From assembly GCF_000718775.1 (NCBI RefSeq), contig NZ_JOCB01000007.1, positions 1 through 64,000 on the forward strand: 64,000 bases of DNA, in the 5' to 3' direction. Below are positions 36,236-44,582 of this stretch, piece after piece; within the stretch, counting starts at the first letter, position 1, and each line of letters starts with the position of its first letter. The translations under genes and the position numbers were made by a program. The notes under the pieces are model-generated. The model ran no database searches and was not told the origin of the DNA. It saw only the letters and a program-made list of their open reading frames with translations. The DNA comes from Streptomyces sp. NRRL S-31 (GTDB lineage Bacteria > Actinomycetota > Actinomycetes > Streptomycetales > Streptomycetaceae).

Positions 36236-36595
36236 CTACTCCTGCGGGAACTCACCCGCCAGCGCCGAGGCGATCCGCAGGTGCTGCGCGGCCTCCTCGT
36301 GCCGGGCCTGCCGCTCCAGCGTGCGGCCCAGCATCAGCCGGGCGTAGTGCTCCACCGGGTCGCGCTCGACGATGATCCGCAGCTCGGCCTCGGCGCGGCG
36401 GAGCTGGGCCGAGTGGTAGTAGGCGCGGGCCAGCAGCAGGCGGGGCCCGGTCTGCTCCGGAACCTCCTCGACCAGCTTGGCGAGGACCAGAGCCGCGTCC
36501 GAGTACTCCTTCGCGTCGAAGAACCGCTGCGCGCGCTCCCAGCGCTCGGCGATCGTCCCGTGGTCGTGGTACGTGGTCTGCACTTGCTTCTCCAC
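36236..36595 (-). CDS. Small tetratricopeptide-repeat protein
   Basis: This 119-aa soluble protein is made of about three TPR-like helical hairpins (WERAQRFFDAKEYSDAALVLAKLV, RLLLARAYYHSAQLRRAEAEL, ARLMLGRTLERQARHEEAAQHL, each within residues 19-107). It presumably serves as a protein-binding scaffold in the cytoplasm; the partner is not evident. ATG 36595 is the first start. The decayed ctaG copy lies 50 bp upstream on the same strand. Confidence 0.85.
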   Translation of the reverse strand: MEKQVQTTYHDHGTIAERWERAQRFFDAKEYSDAALVLAKLVEEVPEQTGPRLLLARAYYHSAQLRRAEAELRIIVERDPVEHYARLMLGRTLERQARHEEAAQHLRIASALAGEFPQE

Positions 36596-36645
36596 TCGTG
36601 AGCTCGTTCGACGGGCTCAACCCGGCGAAGTTGTTGAATATTCCA

Positions 36646-37158
36646 CTACCTCGCGACGCGCCTCCCGCCGAGGCGTACGCGCCCGCCGGACCGGCCGGGC
36701 CGCCGGGTCCCGAGCGTACGGTGTGCGGGGCGCCAGGTGGCGACCAGGGCCGCCGCGAGCAGCAGTTCGGCGATGTCGCCGCCGTAGTACCTGACCTCCG
36801 AGAAGTACAGGACCGGGAGGGTGCCGGTGGGCAGCGGCAGGGCGGGCACCGGATGCCCGGGCAGCCGGACCGGACCGCTGCGCAGCACGGTGGCCAGGCG
36901 GCGTGCGCGGGGCGCGGGAAGGGCGCGCAGCAGGGGGGTGACCGGCGCGCCGAGCACGAGGGCGCGCGGGGCGTACATCCCGGGGAGCAGGTGCTGGAGC
37001 ATGTGACCGCGGAAGTCGCGGTGCGCGAAGGACGCGACGGGCGGCAGCAGCCCCACCGCCGACAGGACGACATCGGCGTGGAAGCCGGCGGTCCGCCAGG
37101 GGCTCCAGGCCCGCGCCGGATTCCGCGCCGGTCGGTTCCGGCGGCGTCCTACCGGCAG
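36646..37158 (-). pseudogene. Decayed CtaG-type cytochrome c oxidase assembly gene
   Basis: Reading the minus strand from 37158 gives RAWSPWRTAGFHADVVLSAV, then LPPVASFAHRDFRGHMLQHLLPGMYAP and LVLGAPVTPLLRALPAPRARRL. These match the middle of the caa3_CtaG family (PF09678). From there the sequence jumps via LPVLYFSEV to the family's final segment YYGGDIAELLLAAALVATWR. About 80 residues that normally lie between are absent. The N-terminus is cut by a TAG at 37159-37161, and no family-like sequence precedes it. The remnant lacks several transmembrane helices and should be non-functional. A short internal start (GTG 37056) could still yield a 136-aa peptide. Confidence 0.75.
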
Positions 37159-37321
37159 CTACCAGCTCCCCGGCCGCGCCGCCGCCGTGCGCTCGGCCGT
37201 CCGCGCGGCACCGGGGGCGAGTGATCCCGGCCGCCGGGGGTACCCCGCCCGCGGGGGACGGGAACCCGGCACGCCCCGGGGCGTGAGGCTCGCCGGCTCA
37301 GGCGGAAGGACGGGTCACCCC

Positions 37322-38179
37322 ATGACCGGCACCACGGACGGGCCCGCCGACGACACGGTCGGCCTCCACTTCATCGGCAACGCCACCGTGCTGCTGCGGT
37401 ACGGGCCGCTGACCCTGCTGACCGACCCGAACTTCCTGCACCGGGGCGAGTACGCCTACCTCGGCCACGGCCTGATCACCCGACGGCTGACGGAGCCCGC
37501 CCTCGGCCCCCGGGAACTGCCCCGCCTCGACGGGATCGTGCTGTCCCACCTGCACGGTGACCACTGGGACCGCAGGGCCCGGCGGTCCCTGGACCACGCG
37601 ATCCCGGTGCTCACCACCCCGCACGCCGCCCGGCGGCTGAGGGTGCTGCACGGCTTCCGGCGGACGGCGGGACTGCGGACCTGGCAGGCGCTCACCCTCC
37701 GCCGGGGCGGGGTGCGGGCCACCATCACCTCCCTGCCCGGCCGGCACGCCGGGCATCCGGTGCTGCGCGGACTGCTGCCGCCGGTGATGGGCAGCATGAT
37801 CGAGTTCGGCCCGGCGGACGGTCCGCCGCGGCTCCGGCTGTACGTCTCCGGCGACACGCTGCCCTACGCGGGCCTGGACGAGATCGGCCGCCGATTCCCC
37901 GCCGCCGACCTGGCCGTCCTCCACCTGGGCGGCACCCGGCTCCCCGGCGGCTTCGTGGTCACCATGGACGGGGCGCGGGGCGCGGAGCTGGCCCGGCGCC
38001 TGGACCCATGGGCCGTCCTGCCCGTGCACTACGAGGACTACACCGTGATGCGCTCACCCCTGACCGACTTCCTGACGGAGGCCGGACGGCTCGGCCTCGG
38101 TGACCGGATCGTGCACTGCCCGCACGGCGGTCACGCGCTCCTTTCCGCCGCGCCCGGGGCGGCCCCGGTGCTGCGCTGA
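37322..38179 (+). CDS. MBL-fold metallo-hydrolase
   Basis: This 285-aa metallo-beta-lactamase-fold enzyme has HFIGNATVLLRYGPLTLLTDP at the N-terminus (about residues 16-36), the metal-binding motif LSHLHGDHWD (about 74-83), and further ligands in RHAGH, YVSGDT and PVHYEDY. It resembles the UlaG/RomA-like branch (NAPE-PLD type) that acts on phosphodiester or lactone substrates. GGAAGGA lies 12 nt before ATG 37322. The substrate is unknown and no operon partner is present. Confidence 0.87.
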   Translation: MTGTTDGPADDTVGLHFIGNATVLLRYGPLTLLTDPNFLHRGEYAYLGHGLITRRLTEPALGPRELPRLDGIVLSHLHGDHWDRRARRSLDHAIPVLTTPHAARRLRVLHGFRRTAGLRTWQALTLRRGGVRATITSLPGRHAGHPVLRGLLPPVMGSMIEFGPADGPPRLRLYVSGDTLPYAGLDEIGRRFPAADLAVLHLGGTRLPGGFVVTMDGARGAELARRLDPWAVLPVHYEDYTVMRSPLTDFLTEAGRLGLGDRIVHCPHGGHALLSAAPGAAPVLR

Positions 38180-38336
38180 CCAGGCACGATGCGGCATGCG
38201 ACGGGGTCCTCCCGGTACGCGATCACGCTCTGGCACCGGACGAAAGATTGATAAGCCATAACTTGCACGGTTTCACCTGCGTTTCTACAGATGCGGGCGA
38301 GTGCCCGCGACCGTATCTGGAAGGACAGGGAAACCG

Positions 38337-39053
38337 ATGAAACGGGTTACCCGAAACAGTGTGATCGCCATCGCCGCCGCCTCGGGCGCGATGGCAGTGG
38401 CGGGACCGGTGTACGCCGACGCCGCCGCGGACGGCTCCGCGGGCGGCTCGCCCGGGCTGCTCTCCGGCAACGGCATCCAGCTGCCGGTGCACGTTCCGGT
38501 CAACGTCTGCGGGAATACGGCGAACGTGGTGGGTCTGCTCAACCCCGCGATGGGGAACCGCTGCGCCAACCAGGGTGACCACGCCACGGGCCAGGGGGGT
38601 TCCGCGACCGCGGGCCAGGCCACGGCCGAGGGCAGGACGCACGGCTCGCCGGGCGTCGTCTCCGGCAACGACATCCAGGTGCCGGTCGACCTGCCCGTGA
38701 ACCTCAGCGGCAACAGCATCGACGTGGTGGGCATCGGCAACCCCGTCTTCGGCAACACGTCCGCGAACATCTCGCACGACCGGCCGGACGAGCCCATCCG
38801 GACGACCCCGCACACGCCGCGGCCGTCCACGCCGACACCGCCGACCAGGGTCACCCCGCCGACGCACCACCGGCCGCCCGTGACCCACCCGGCGCCCGAG
38901 CCGCCGCGCACCGTCGTGCCGCCGCGTACGCCCGGCACGCTCGCGCACACCGGAGCGGACGTCCCCTGGACGGCGGCTGCCGCGGGCCTGGCGTCGGTGT
39001 TGGGCGGAACGGTGCTCTACCGGCGCTTCCGGACGGGTCCGGCCGGCCGGTAG
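38337..39053 (+). CDS. Long chaplin with two chaplin domains and sortase signal
   Basis: This 238-aa cell-wall-anchored amyloid-forming protein coats aerial hyphae. The signal peptide ends AGPVYA (about residue 27). Chaplin domain 1 (about 38-80: SPGLLSGNGIQLPVHVPVNV, GLLNPAMGNRCAN) has two Cys. Domain 2 (about 103-143: SPGVVSGNDIQVPVDLPVNL, GNPVFGNTSAN) has none. A Pro/Thr wall-spanning stretch, LAHTGAD (LAXTG sortase motif), a hydrophobic segment and a basic tail follow, as in ChpA-C. ATG 38337 has AAGGACAGGG upstream. The AT-richer region 38240-38290 probably holds its promoter, presumably developmentally controlled. Confidence 0.93.
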   Translation: MKRVTRNSVIAIAAASGAMAVAGPVYADAAADGSAGGSPGLLSGNGIQLPVHVPVNVCGNTANVVGLLNPAMGNRCANQGDHATGQGGSATAGQATAEGRTHGSPGVVSGNDIQVPVDLPVNLSGNSIDVVGIGNPVFGNTSANISHDRPDEPIRTTPHTPRPSTPTPPTRVTPPTHHRPPVTHPAPEPPRTVVPPRTPGTLAHTGADVPWTAAAAGLASVLGGTVLYRRFRTGPAGR

Positions 39054-39063
39054 GACTGAGCCC

Positions 39064-39118
39064 GGGCGCGGCCACGACCGCCACGGCCCACCGGCACGAG
39101 CGGGCCGTGGCCGCGCCC
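39064..39118 (+). terminator. Double-stem terminator after the chaplin gene
   Basis: Outer arms GGGCGCGG/CCGCGCCC (39064-39071, 39111-39118) enclose inner arms CCACGGCCC/GGGCCGTGG (39081-39089, 39102-39110), 11 bp after the stop. Confidence 0.75.
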
Positions 39119-39169
39119 GCGTACCCCTTCGGGGGCTTCCGACGGCGGTGCGGTGCGGGCTTCCGACGG

Positions 39170-39345
39170 CGGCCGGGGGAGGTCTCCCGGCTGGTGGACC
39201 GGGGCGGTTGCCCGGGTGGTGGCCCGGACGGCGGGCCGGGGCGGCCGCCCGAGCAGTGGGCCGGCGCGGTCGCCCGGATGGTGGACCGGGGCGGTCGTCG
39301 GGACGGTGGGCCGGGGCGGGCGTACGGACGGCTTGGAAAGGTCGT
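39170..39345. repeat. Imperfect GC-rich repeats between chaplin and P450 genes
   Basis: This part of the 312-bp gap is built from degenerate copies of a GGTGGACCGGGGCGG / GTCGCCCGG pattern (clear near 39193, 39277 and, diverged, 39215 and 39307). No gene is supported here. Confidence 0.5.
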
Positions 39346-39365
39346 CCGGGCCGCCCGCCCCGGGT

Positions 39366-40580
39366 TCACCAGGTGACCGGCAGGCGCAGCGGGAAGCGGC
39401 GGATCGTGCCGGTGTCCCACTCGATGTCGTCGGGGGCGACGGCGAGCCGCAGATCCGGGAAGCGGGTCAGCAGGCCGGTGACCGCGGTGTCCAGCTCGGC
39501 CCGCGCCAGCGGTGCGGCGAGGCAGTGGTGCCCGCCCCAGCCGAACGTCATGTGCGGGCGCACCGGCCGCTCCAGGTCGAGCGTGTGCGGGTCGGGGAAG
39601 ACCGCCGGGTCCCGGTTGGCCGCCAGATAGGACACGTGGACGTAGTCCCCGGCCCTGATGGCGACTCCCTCGATCTCCGCGTCCTTCAGCGCGATCCGGG
39701 GGATGCCCACGCCCTTGCGGAACGGGATGAACCGCAGCAGTTCCTCCAGCGCGCCGGCGAACCGGTCGGGCTCCTTCACCAGCGCGGCACGCTCCTTCGA
39801 CCGGGTGAGCAGCAGATACGCGATGTTGCTGATCTGGCAGGTCGCGGTGTCGTTGCCGCTGAGGATGAGCGTCACGGCCAGCACCGCCAGCTCGTCGTCG
39901 CTCAGCGGCTCCTCGCCCTCCGGCACCGGGGCCGTGGCCAGCGTGCTCAGCAGGTCGTCGCCCGGCCGGGCCCGCCGCTCGGGGACCAGCCCGGCGAAGT
40001 ACGCCCGCAGCGACGCCTTGGCGTCCGCCGCGTCCTGCCGGGCGTCCGCGGAGGTGGCCAGCAGCCGCATGGTGCGGTCGCGCAGCTCCTCCCGGTCGGC
40101 CTCGGGGACGGCGAGCAGTTCACAGATCGTCAGGTGGGGCAGTGGAACCGAGAGATGGGTGACCAGGTCGGCGGGCGGTCCGGTCTCGGCCATCGCCGTC
40201 AGCAGCCCGTCCACCACCTTCTCCACCGCCGGCCGCATCGCGTTGACCCGGTCCCGGGTGAACGCCTGGGCCGCCACGTGCCGCAACCGGGTGGCGTGCG
40301 GCGGATCCGTCACGTTGATCGACTCCGGCGACACGATGGGCTCGGGCGTCATCCTCGGATAGTCGCGCCCGACGATCGCCGCCCGGCTGAACCGCGGATC
40401 GGTCGTCACCTGACGCACTCCGGCGAAGCTGGTGACGAGCCACGCCTCGGCCTCGCCGTAGGGCAGCCGGATCCGGCTGACCGGTCCCCGCTGCGCCAAC
40501 GAGTCCAGCTCCGGGTCGAACTCCAGCGCGTCAGCGTAGTCGAAGGGGCAGTCGAGCACTGCCGGGTCGTGGAACGACAT
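39366..40580 (-). CDS. Cytochrome P450
   Basis: This 404-aa soluble bacterial P450 (CYP105-like in style) has the I-helix oxygen-activation motif LILSGNDTATCQI (about residue 237), the K-helix ExxR in LEELLRFIPF and the haem-ligand loop MTFGWGGHHCLAAPLARAEL (Cys about 346). The usual Gly two after Cys is Ala here. ATG 40580 is set by a strong AAAGGAGG site; the frame opens much earlier without similarity. Substrate unknown. No ferredoxin gene is adjacent, so redox partners come from elsewhere. Divergent from the ABC transporter. Confidence 0.93.
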   Translation of the reverse strand: MSFHDPAVLDCPFDYADALEFDPELDSLAQRGPVSRIRLPYGEAEAWLVTSFAGVRQVTTDPRFSRAAIVGRDYPRMTPEPIVSPESINVTDPPHATRLRHVAAQAFTRDRVNAMRPAVEKVVDGLLTAMAETGPPADLVTHLSVPLPHLTICELLAVPEADREELRDRTMRLLATSADARQDAADAKASLRAYFAGLVPERRARPGDDLLSTLATAPVPEGEEPLSDDELAVLAVTLILSGNDTATCQISNIAYLLLTRSKERAALVKEPDRFAGALEELLRFIPFRKGVGIPRIALKDAEIEGVAIRAGDYVHVSYLAANRDPAVFPDPHTLDLERPVRPHMTFGWGGHHCLAAPLARAELDTAVTGLLTRFPDLRLAVAPDDIEWDTGTIRRFPLRLPVTW

Positions 40581-40726
40581 ACAGCCTCCTTTGTGCGCCG
40601 CCGGGCACGTCACCTCCGAGGGCGCCGGTCGGTCCCCCTGCCGCCCGCTCCGTGTCGTCGCGGCGCCCGCGAGGGCCTGCCTTTCGAGGTGCCGCGCACG
40701 TCGAGGCCGACGGGGTGACGGCACCG

Positions 40727-40740
40727 GGACAACGTTGTCC
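40727..40740. promoter_or_regulatory. 14-bp palindrome in the P450/ABC divergent region
   Basis: GGACAACGTTGTCC is a perfect palindrome in the 395-bp divergent gap 40581-40975, suitable for a dimeric regulator. I see no other clear signal in that gap. Confidence 0.4.
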
Positions 40741-40975
40741 GGCGAGTCACCTCCCCCAATATGCGGGAGGCCGCCGGGCTTCGCACCACAGACACCCCGG
40801 CCGGCCGCTCCCGGCGTGCCGTCCGCGCGGGCCCCGGCCGCCGCTCGGGTGACCGGGGGGCCAGGGGTCCACGGGTCCACAGGGGGCAGGGGTTCCAGGG
40901 GTTCGGTTTTCCGCACCACCGGTCCGGGGGCGGCCACGATCGACCGGCGGGCCGGACGCGGCCGAGGATGAGGAC

Positions 40976-41728
40976 ATGGCTGAGACGGCGAGCAGGACCG
41001 GGGAGCGCACCGCCGCCCGGGCGGAGGACCTGCACCGGGAGTACGGACGCGGACAGGCCGCGGTACGGGCGTTGCGCGGGGTGTCGGTGGAACTCGCCCC
41101 GGGGACGTTCACGGCGGTGATGGGGCCGTCCGGCTCCGGCAAGACCACCTTGCTGCACTGCCTGGCGGGGATGGACCGCCCCACCCGCGGCTCCGTCTGG
41201 TGGGGCGGCACCGAGGTGTCCCGGCTGCCCGAGCGCAGGCTGGCGGAGCTACGGCGCGACCGGGTCGGTTTCGTCTTCCAGGCGTTCAACCTGATGCCGG
41301 CGATGACCGTCGCGCAGAACGTCGAGCTGCCCGGCCGGCTGGCCGGGCACCGCCCCGACCGGGACCGGGTGCGGGACGCGCTCGCCCGGGTGGGACTGGC
41401 CGGCCGTGAACGGCACCGGCCCGGGCAGCTGTCCGGCGGGCAGCAGCAGCGGGTGGCCATCGCCCGGGCCCTGGTCTCCCGGCCCCGGGTGCTGTTCGCC
41501 GACGAGCCGACCGGTGCCCTCGACCGGGCCACCGGTCACGAGATCCTCGCCCTGCTGCGCGCCGGTGTGGACCAGGACGGCCGGACCTGTGTGATGGTGA
41601 CCCACGATCCGGTGGCCGCCGGGTACGCGGACCGGGTGCTGCTGCTCGCCGACGGCCTGGTGGTCGACGAACTGGACCGGCCCACCGCCGCCCGGGTCGC
41701 CGGCCGCCTGAGCCGGCTGGGCGGGTGA
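40976..41728 (+). CDS. ABC transporter ATP-binding protein (MacB/LolD type)
   Basis: This 250-aa ATPase has Walker A GPSGSGKTT (about 45-53), Q-loop FVFQAFNLMPAMTV, signature LSGGQQQRVAIARAL, Walker B VLFADEPTGALD and H-loop VTHD. It energises the FtsX-type permease encoded next (GTGA overlap). MacB-like systems use mechanotransmission to export peptides, antibiotics or lipoproteins, or act in bacitracin-type resistance. GAGGA precedes ATG 40976. A histidine kinase and response regulator lie downstream, the usual pairing for cell-envelope-stress modules. Confidence 0.93.
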   Translation: MAETASRTGERTAARAEDLHREYGRGQAAVRALRGVSVELAPGTFTAVMGPSGSGKTTLLHCLAGMDRPTRGSVWWGGTEVSRLPERRLAELRRDRVGFVFQAFNLMPAMTVAQNVELPGRLAGHRPDRDRVRDALARVGLAGRERHRPGQLSGGQQQRVAIARALVSRPRVLFADEPTGALDRATGHEILALLRAGVDQDGRTCVMVTHDPVAAGYADRVLLLADGLVVDELDRPTAARVAGRLSRLGG

Positions 41729-43104
41729 GCGCCGTGATCCCCATCGCCCTGGGGCAGCTGCGCCGCCGGCCGGCCGCCTTCGCCGGTCCGGCGGTCGCGC
41801 TGTTCCTCGCCGTCGCCACCGTGACGCTCTTCGGCACCCTGTTCGCCGCCGACGTGGCCGCCCCGGCGGGCGTCCGGCGGGCGGACCCCGGGCCCGGACT
41901 GAGAGTGATCGCCGGCGCCTTCGGCGAGATCGCGGTCCTGGTCGCCTTCTTCGTCGTGGTCAACGCGCTGGGCTTCGCCGTCCGGCAACAACACCGTGAT
42001 CTGGCCCTGCTGCGCACCGTCGCGGCGACGCCCCGGCAGACCCGGCGGCTGGTCCGCGGCCAGGTCGTGGCGACCACCGTGCTGGCCGCCGCGCCGGGCT
42101 GGGCCGTCGGCGCGGTGGCGGCCCGCCGCTTCCTCGGCGAGCTGAAACGGCGGGGACTGGCGGCGCCGGGCGTACGGGTGCCGGAGACGCCCGTACCGAT
42201 GCTGGTGGCACTGGCCGCCACACTCGCCGTCGGCCTGGCGGCGTCGGCCGTCGCGGCCCGGCGGATCTCCCGGATCGCGCCCGCGGCCGCCCTCACCGCC
42301 GGCTCGACCGAGCACGGACGGACGGGCGTGGCACGCCTGCTCGCCGGAGCCGGCGCGCTGACGGGCGGCGCCCTGCTGCTGCGACTGGCCGCGACCCGGC
42401 CGCCGGAGCGGACGGACAAGGCGGGGCAGGCGGCGCTGCTCGGCGCGCTGGTGCTGCTGATCGGCGTCGCCCTGGTGGGGCCGCTCGCGGCGCGCGTCCT
42501 GGCGACCGCGCTGGGCGCGCCGGTACGGGTGCCGGCACCCGGCGCGGGATGGCTGGCCGACGCCAATCTGCGCGGGTACGCGCGGCGCCTGTCGTCCGCC
42601 GTGGTACCGGTCGCGCTGCTCGTGGGGCTGTCGGGCACCATGACGATCATGACACGAACCGCCGGGCACGCCGCCGGCGCGACAGCGACCGGTGCCACCT
42701 CCGCCACGGACGTCTGGCTGCGCCAGGCCGAACTGGCGCTGCTGGTCTGCTTCGCCGCCGTCTCCACCGTCAACACGCTGGTCGCCGTGACCGCCGACCG
42801 GCGCCGTGAGTTCGCGCTGCTGCGGCTGGTCGGCGCGACCCGGGTGCAGCTGCTGCGCGTGCTGGCCGGGGAGGCGGTGCTGACCGCGGCGGTGGGCGTC
42901 CTGCTCGGCGCGGTGGTCGCGGGCGCCGCGTCGGCGGCGTTCAGCACGGCGGTGACCGGCTCGGCGGTGCCGTCCGTCCCGGTGGCCGCCTGCGGGTGGA
43001 TCGTCGCGGGCGCGGCCACGCTGACCGTTCCGTGCGTCCTGGCCACGGGCCTGCGGGCGGTACGCGGCCCGGCGGCCGAGCCGGGGGGCGGTGCCCGTGA
43101 CTGA
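41725..43104 (+). CDS. FtsX-like ABC transporter permease
   Basis: This 459-aa membrane protein has two FtsX core domains. Hydrophobic segments occur near residues 15-40, 65-85, 115-135, 155-175, 215-250 and 330-450. Characteristic cytosolic motifs are RQQHRDLALLRTVAATPRQ (about 88-106) and its repeat DRRREFALLRLVGATRVQL (about 356-374). Extracellular loops are short. GTG 41725 overlaps the ATPase stop. Forms an exporter or sensor complex with the ATPase. Confidence 0.9.
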   Translation: MSAVIPIALGQLRRRPAAFAGPAVALFLAVATVTLFGTLFAADVAAPAGVRRADPGPGLRVIAGAFGEIAVLVAFFVVVNALGFAVRQQHRDLALLRTVAATPRQTRRLVRGQVVATTVLAAAPGWAVGAVAARRFLGELKRRGLAAPGVRVPETPVPMLVALAATLAVGLAASAVAARRISRIAPAAALTAGSTEHGRTGVARLLAGAGALTGGALLLRLAATRPPERTDKAGQAALLGALVLLIGVALVGPLAARVLATALGAPVRVPAPGAGWLADANLRGYARRLSSAVVPVALLVGLSGTMTIMTRTAGHAAGATATGATSATDVWLRQAELALLVCFAAVSTVNTLVAVTADRRREFALLRLVGATRVQLLRVLAGEAVLTAAVGVLLGAVVAGAASAAFSTAVTGSAVPSVPVAACGWIVAGAATLTVPCVLATGLRAVRGPAAEPGGGARD

Positions 43105-43253
43105 GCGGAGGCGGGGGTGCCCGTGACCGAACGGACCCTCCGGCCGTCAAAGGAACCGCCCCGGCACCGACCCCCGCGGGTCCGTGTCCCGTGCCGAGCA
43201 CACCGCCCACCGGCCCGCCCCCGCGATCCGGGACCGGCCGACCGGAGCCGGAC

Positions 43254-44576
43254 ATGACCCGGCAAGGGCGCGCCCCCTCTGATCCCGGCCGACGACGGAA
43301 CCCCCGCGGCGCCGAGCGGCGACCGGACCCCTCCCACGCCGAGCGGCACCCGGCCCCCGCGGACAGACGGCACCGCTCCGTCCCGTGGCGGGTCGAGCGG
43401 GTGTTCGCCCTTCGGGGCGGTGAATGGGCCTTCGCCGTCGTCGGCCTGCCGTTCGCGCTGTGCGGCGGTGTCTACGCGCTGGCCGTGCTCTACGCGGGGG
43501 CGCTGCTCTCGCTCACCGTGCTCGGCCTGCCGTTCGTGGCCGCCGCCCTGCTGGGCGCGCGCGGTGCCGGCGCGCCGCACCGGTGGCTGGTCGGCCGGTT
43601 GCTCGGCGAGCACGTCGAGGCGCCGGCCGCCCCTCCCCGCCCGGCCGGCGCGGTCGCCCGCGGCCGGGCGCTGCTGACCGACCCGGTCGCCTGGCGGACC
43701 CTGCTCTACCTGCTGCTGCGGCTGCCGCTGGGCGTGCTCGGGTTCGCCGCCGCCGTCGCGCTCCCCCTCGGCTGCGGCTGGCTGATCGGCTTCCCGCTGT
43801 GGGGACGCCTGCTGGAGGCGGGTCCGCCTCCGGCCATCTGGCCAGACGTCGGCTCGCCGTTGCTCGGCCTGGCGCTCCTGGCGACGGTGCCCGGCGCGGT
43901 CCGGGCGCTGAGCGGCGCGAACCGGCGGCTTGCCCGGGTGCTGCTCGGTCCGGCCCGCGCCCAGCGGCGTGTCCGGCACCTGGAGGCCGCCCGCGCCACC
44001 CTGCTCGCGGAGAACACCGACCGGTTGCGCCGCCTGGAACGCGATCTGCACGACGGCACCCAGGCCCGGCTGGTCGCGCTGGCCGTCACCCTCGCGCTCG
44101 TCGACGACGCCCTCCCGCCCGCCCCGGGCCCGGACCTCGGCCGGCTGCGCGCCCTGGTGGACCGCGCGCGCGGTCAGACCGACGACACCATCGCCGAGCT
44201 GCGCCGGCTCACCCGGGGCATTCACCCGGCCGCGCTCGACGGCGGGCTCGGCGAGGCGCTGCCGGGACTCGCCGCCACCTCGCCGGTGCCCGTCACCGTC
44301 CGCCTGGACCTGCGGGAACGCCCGGACCGTACGGTGGAACGGGCGGTCTACTTCTGCGCCGCCGAGCTGCTCACCAACATCGCCAGGCACAGCGGGGCCC
44401 GCTCGGCCGAACTCACGGTCAGCGCGGCCGGCGGCCGGGGCGGTGCGGCGACCGGCGCCGGCACCGGTCTGTCCGGCCTGGCCGAGCGCCTCGCGGCGGT
44501 GGACGGCGTACTGCGCCTCGACAGCCCGCCCGGCGGGCCCACCACGGTCACCGCCGAACTGCCCGCGCGTCTGTGA
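43254..44576 (+). CDS. NarL-type sensor histidine kinase with altered ATP site
   Basis: This 440-aa membrane sensor has an Arg/Pro-rich cytoplasmic head (about 1-45), four hydrophobic segments forming a putative sensor domain (PF13796-like, about 55-210), and HisKA_3 with phospho-acceptor His in LERDLHDGTQARL (about residue 266). A short HATPase follows. The N-box is present (AELLTNIARHSGA) and so is G2 (GTGLSGLAERL). The G1 box that should read DxGxG reads SAAGGRGGA, without the aspartate needed for adenine binding. ATG 43254 has GGAG upstream. Its partner regulator is convergent, 6 bp away, and frameshifted. Confidence 0.85.
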   Translation: MTRQGRAPSDPGRRRNPRGAERRPDPSHAERHPAPADRRHRSVPWRVERVFALRGGEWAFAVVGLPFALCGGVYALAVLYAGALLSLTVLGLPFVAAALLGARGAGAPHRWLVGRLLGEHVEAPAAPPRPAGAVARGRALLTDPVAWRTLLYLLLRLPLGVLGFAAAVALPLGCGWLIGFPLWGRLLEAGPPPAIWPDVGSPLLGLALLATVPGAVRALSGANRRLARVLLGPARAQRRVRHLEAARATLLAENTDRLRRLERDLHDGTQARLVALAVTLALVDDALPPAPGPDLGRLRALVDRARGQTDDTIAELRRLTRGIHPAALDGGLGEALPGLAATSPVPVTVRLDLRERPDRTVERAVYFCAAELLTNIARHSGARSAELTVSAAGGRGGAATGAGTGLSGLAERLAAVDGVLRLDSPPGGPTTVTAELPARL

Positions 44577-44582
44577 AGGGGG

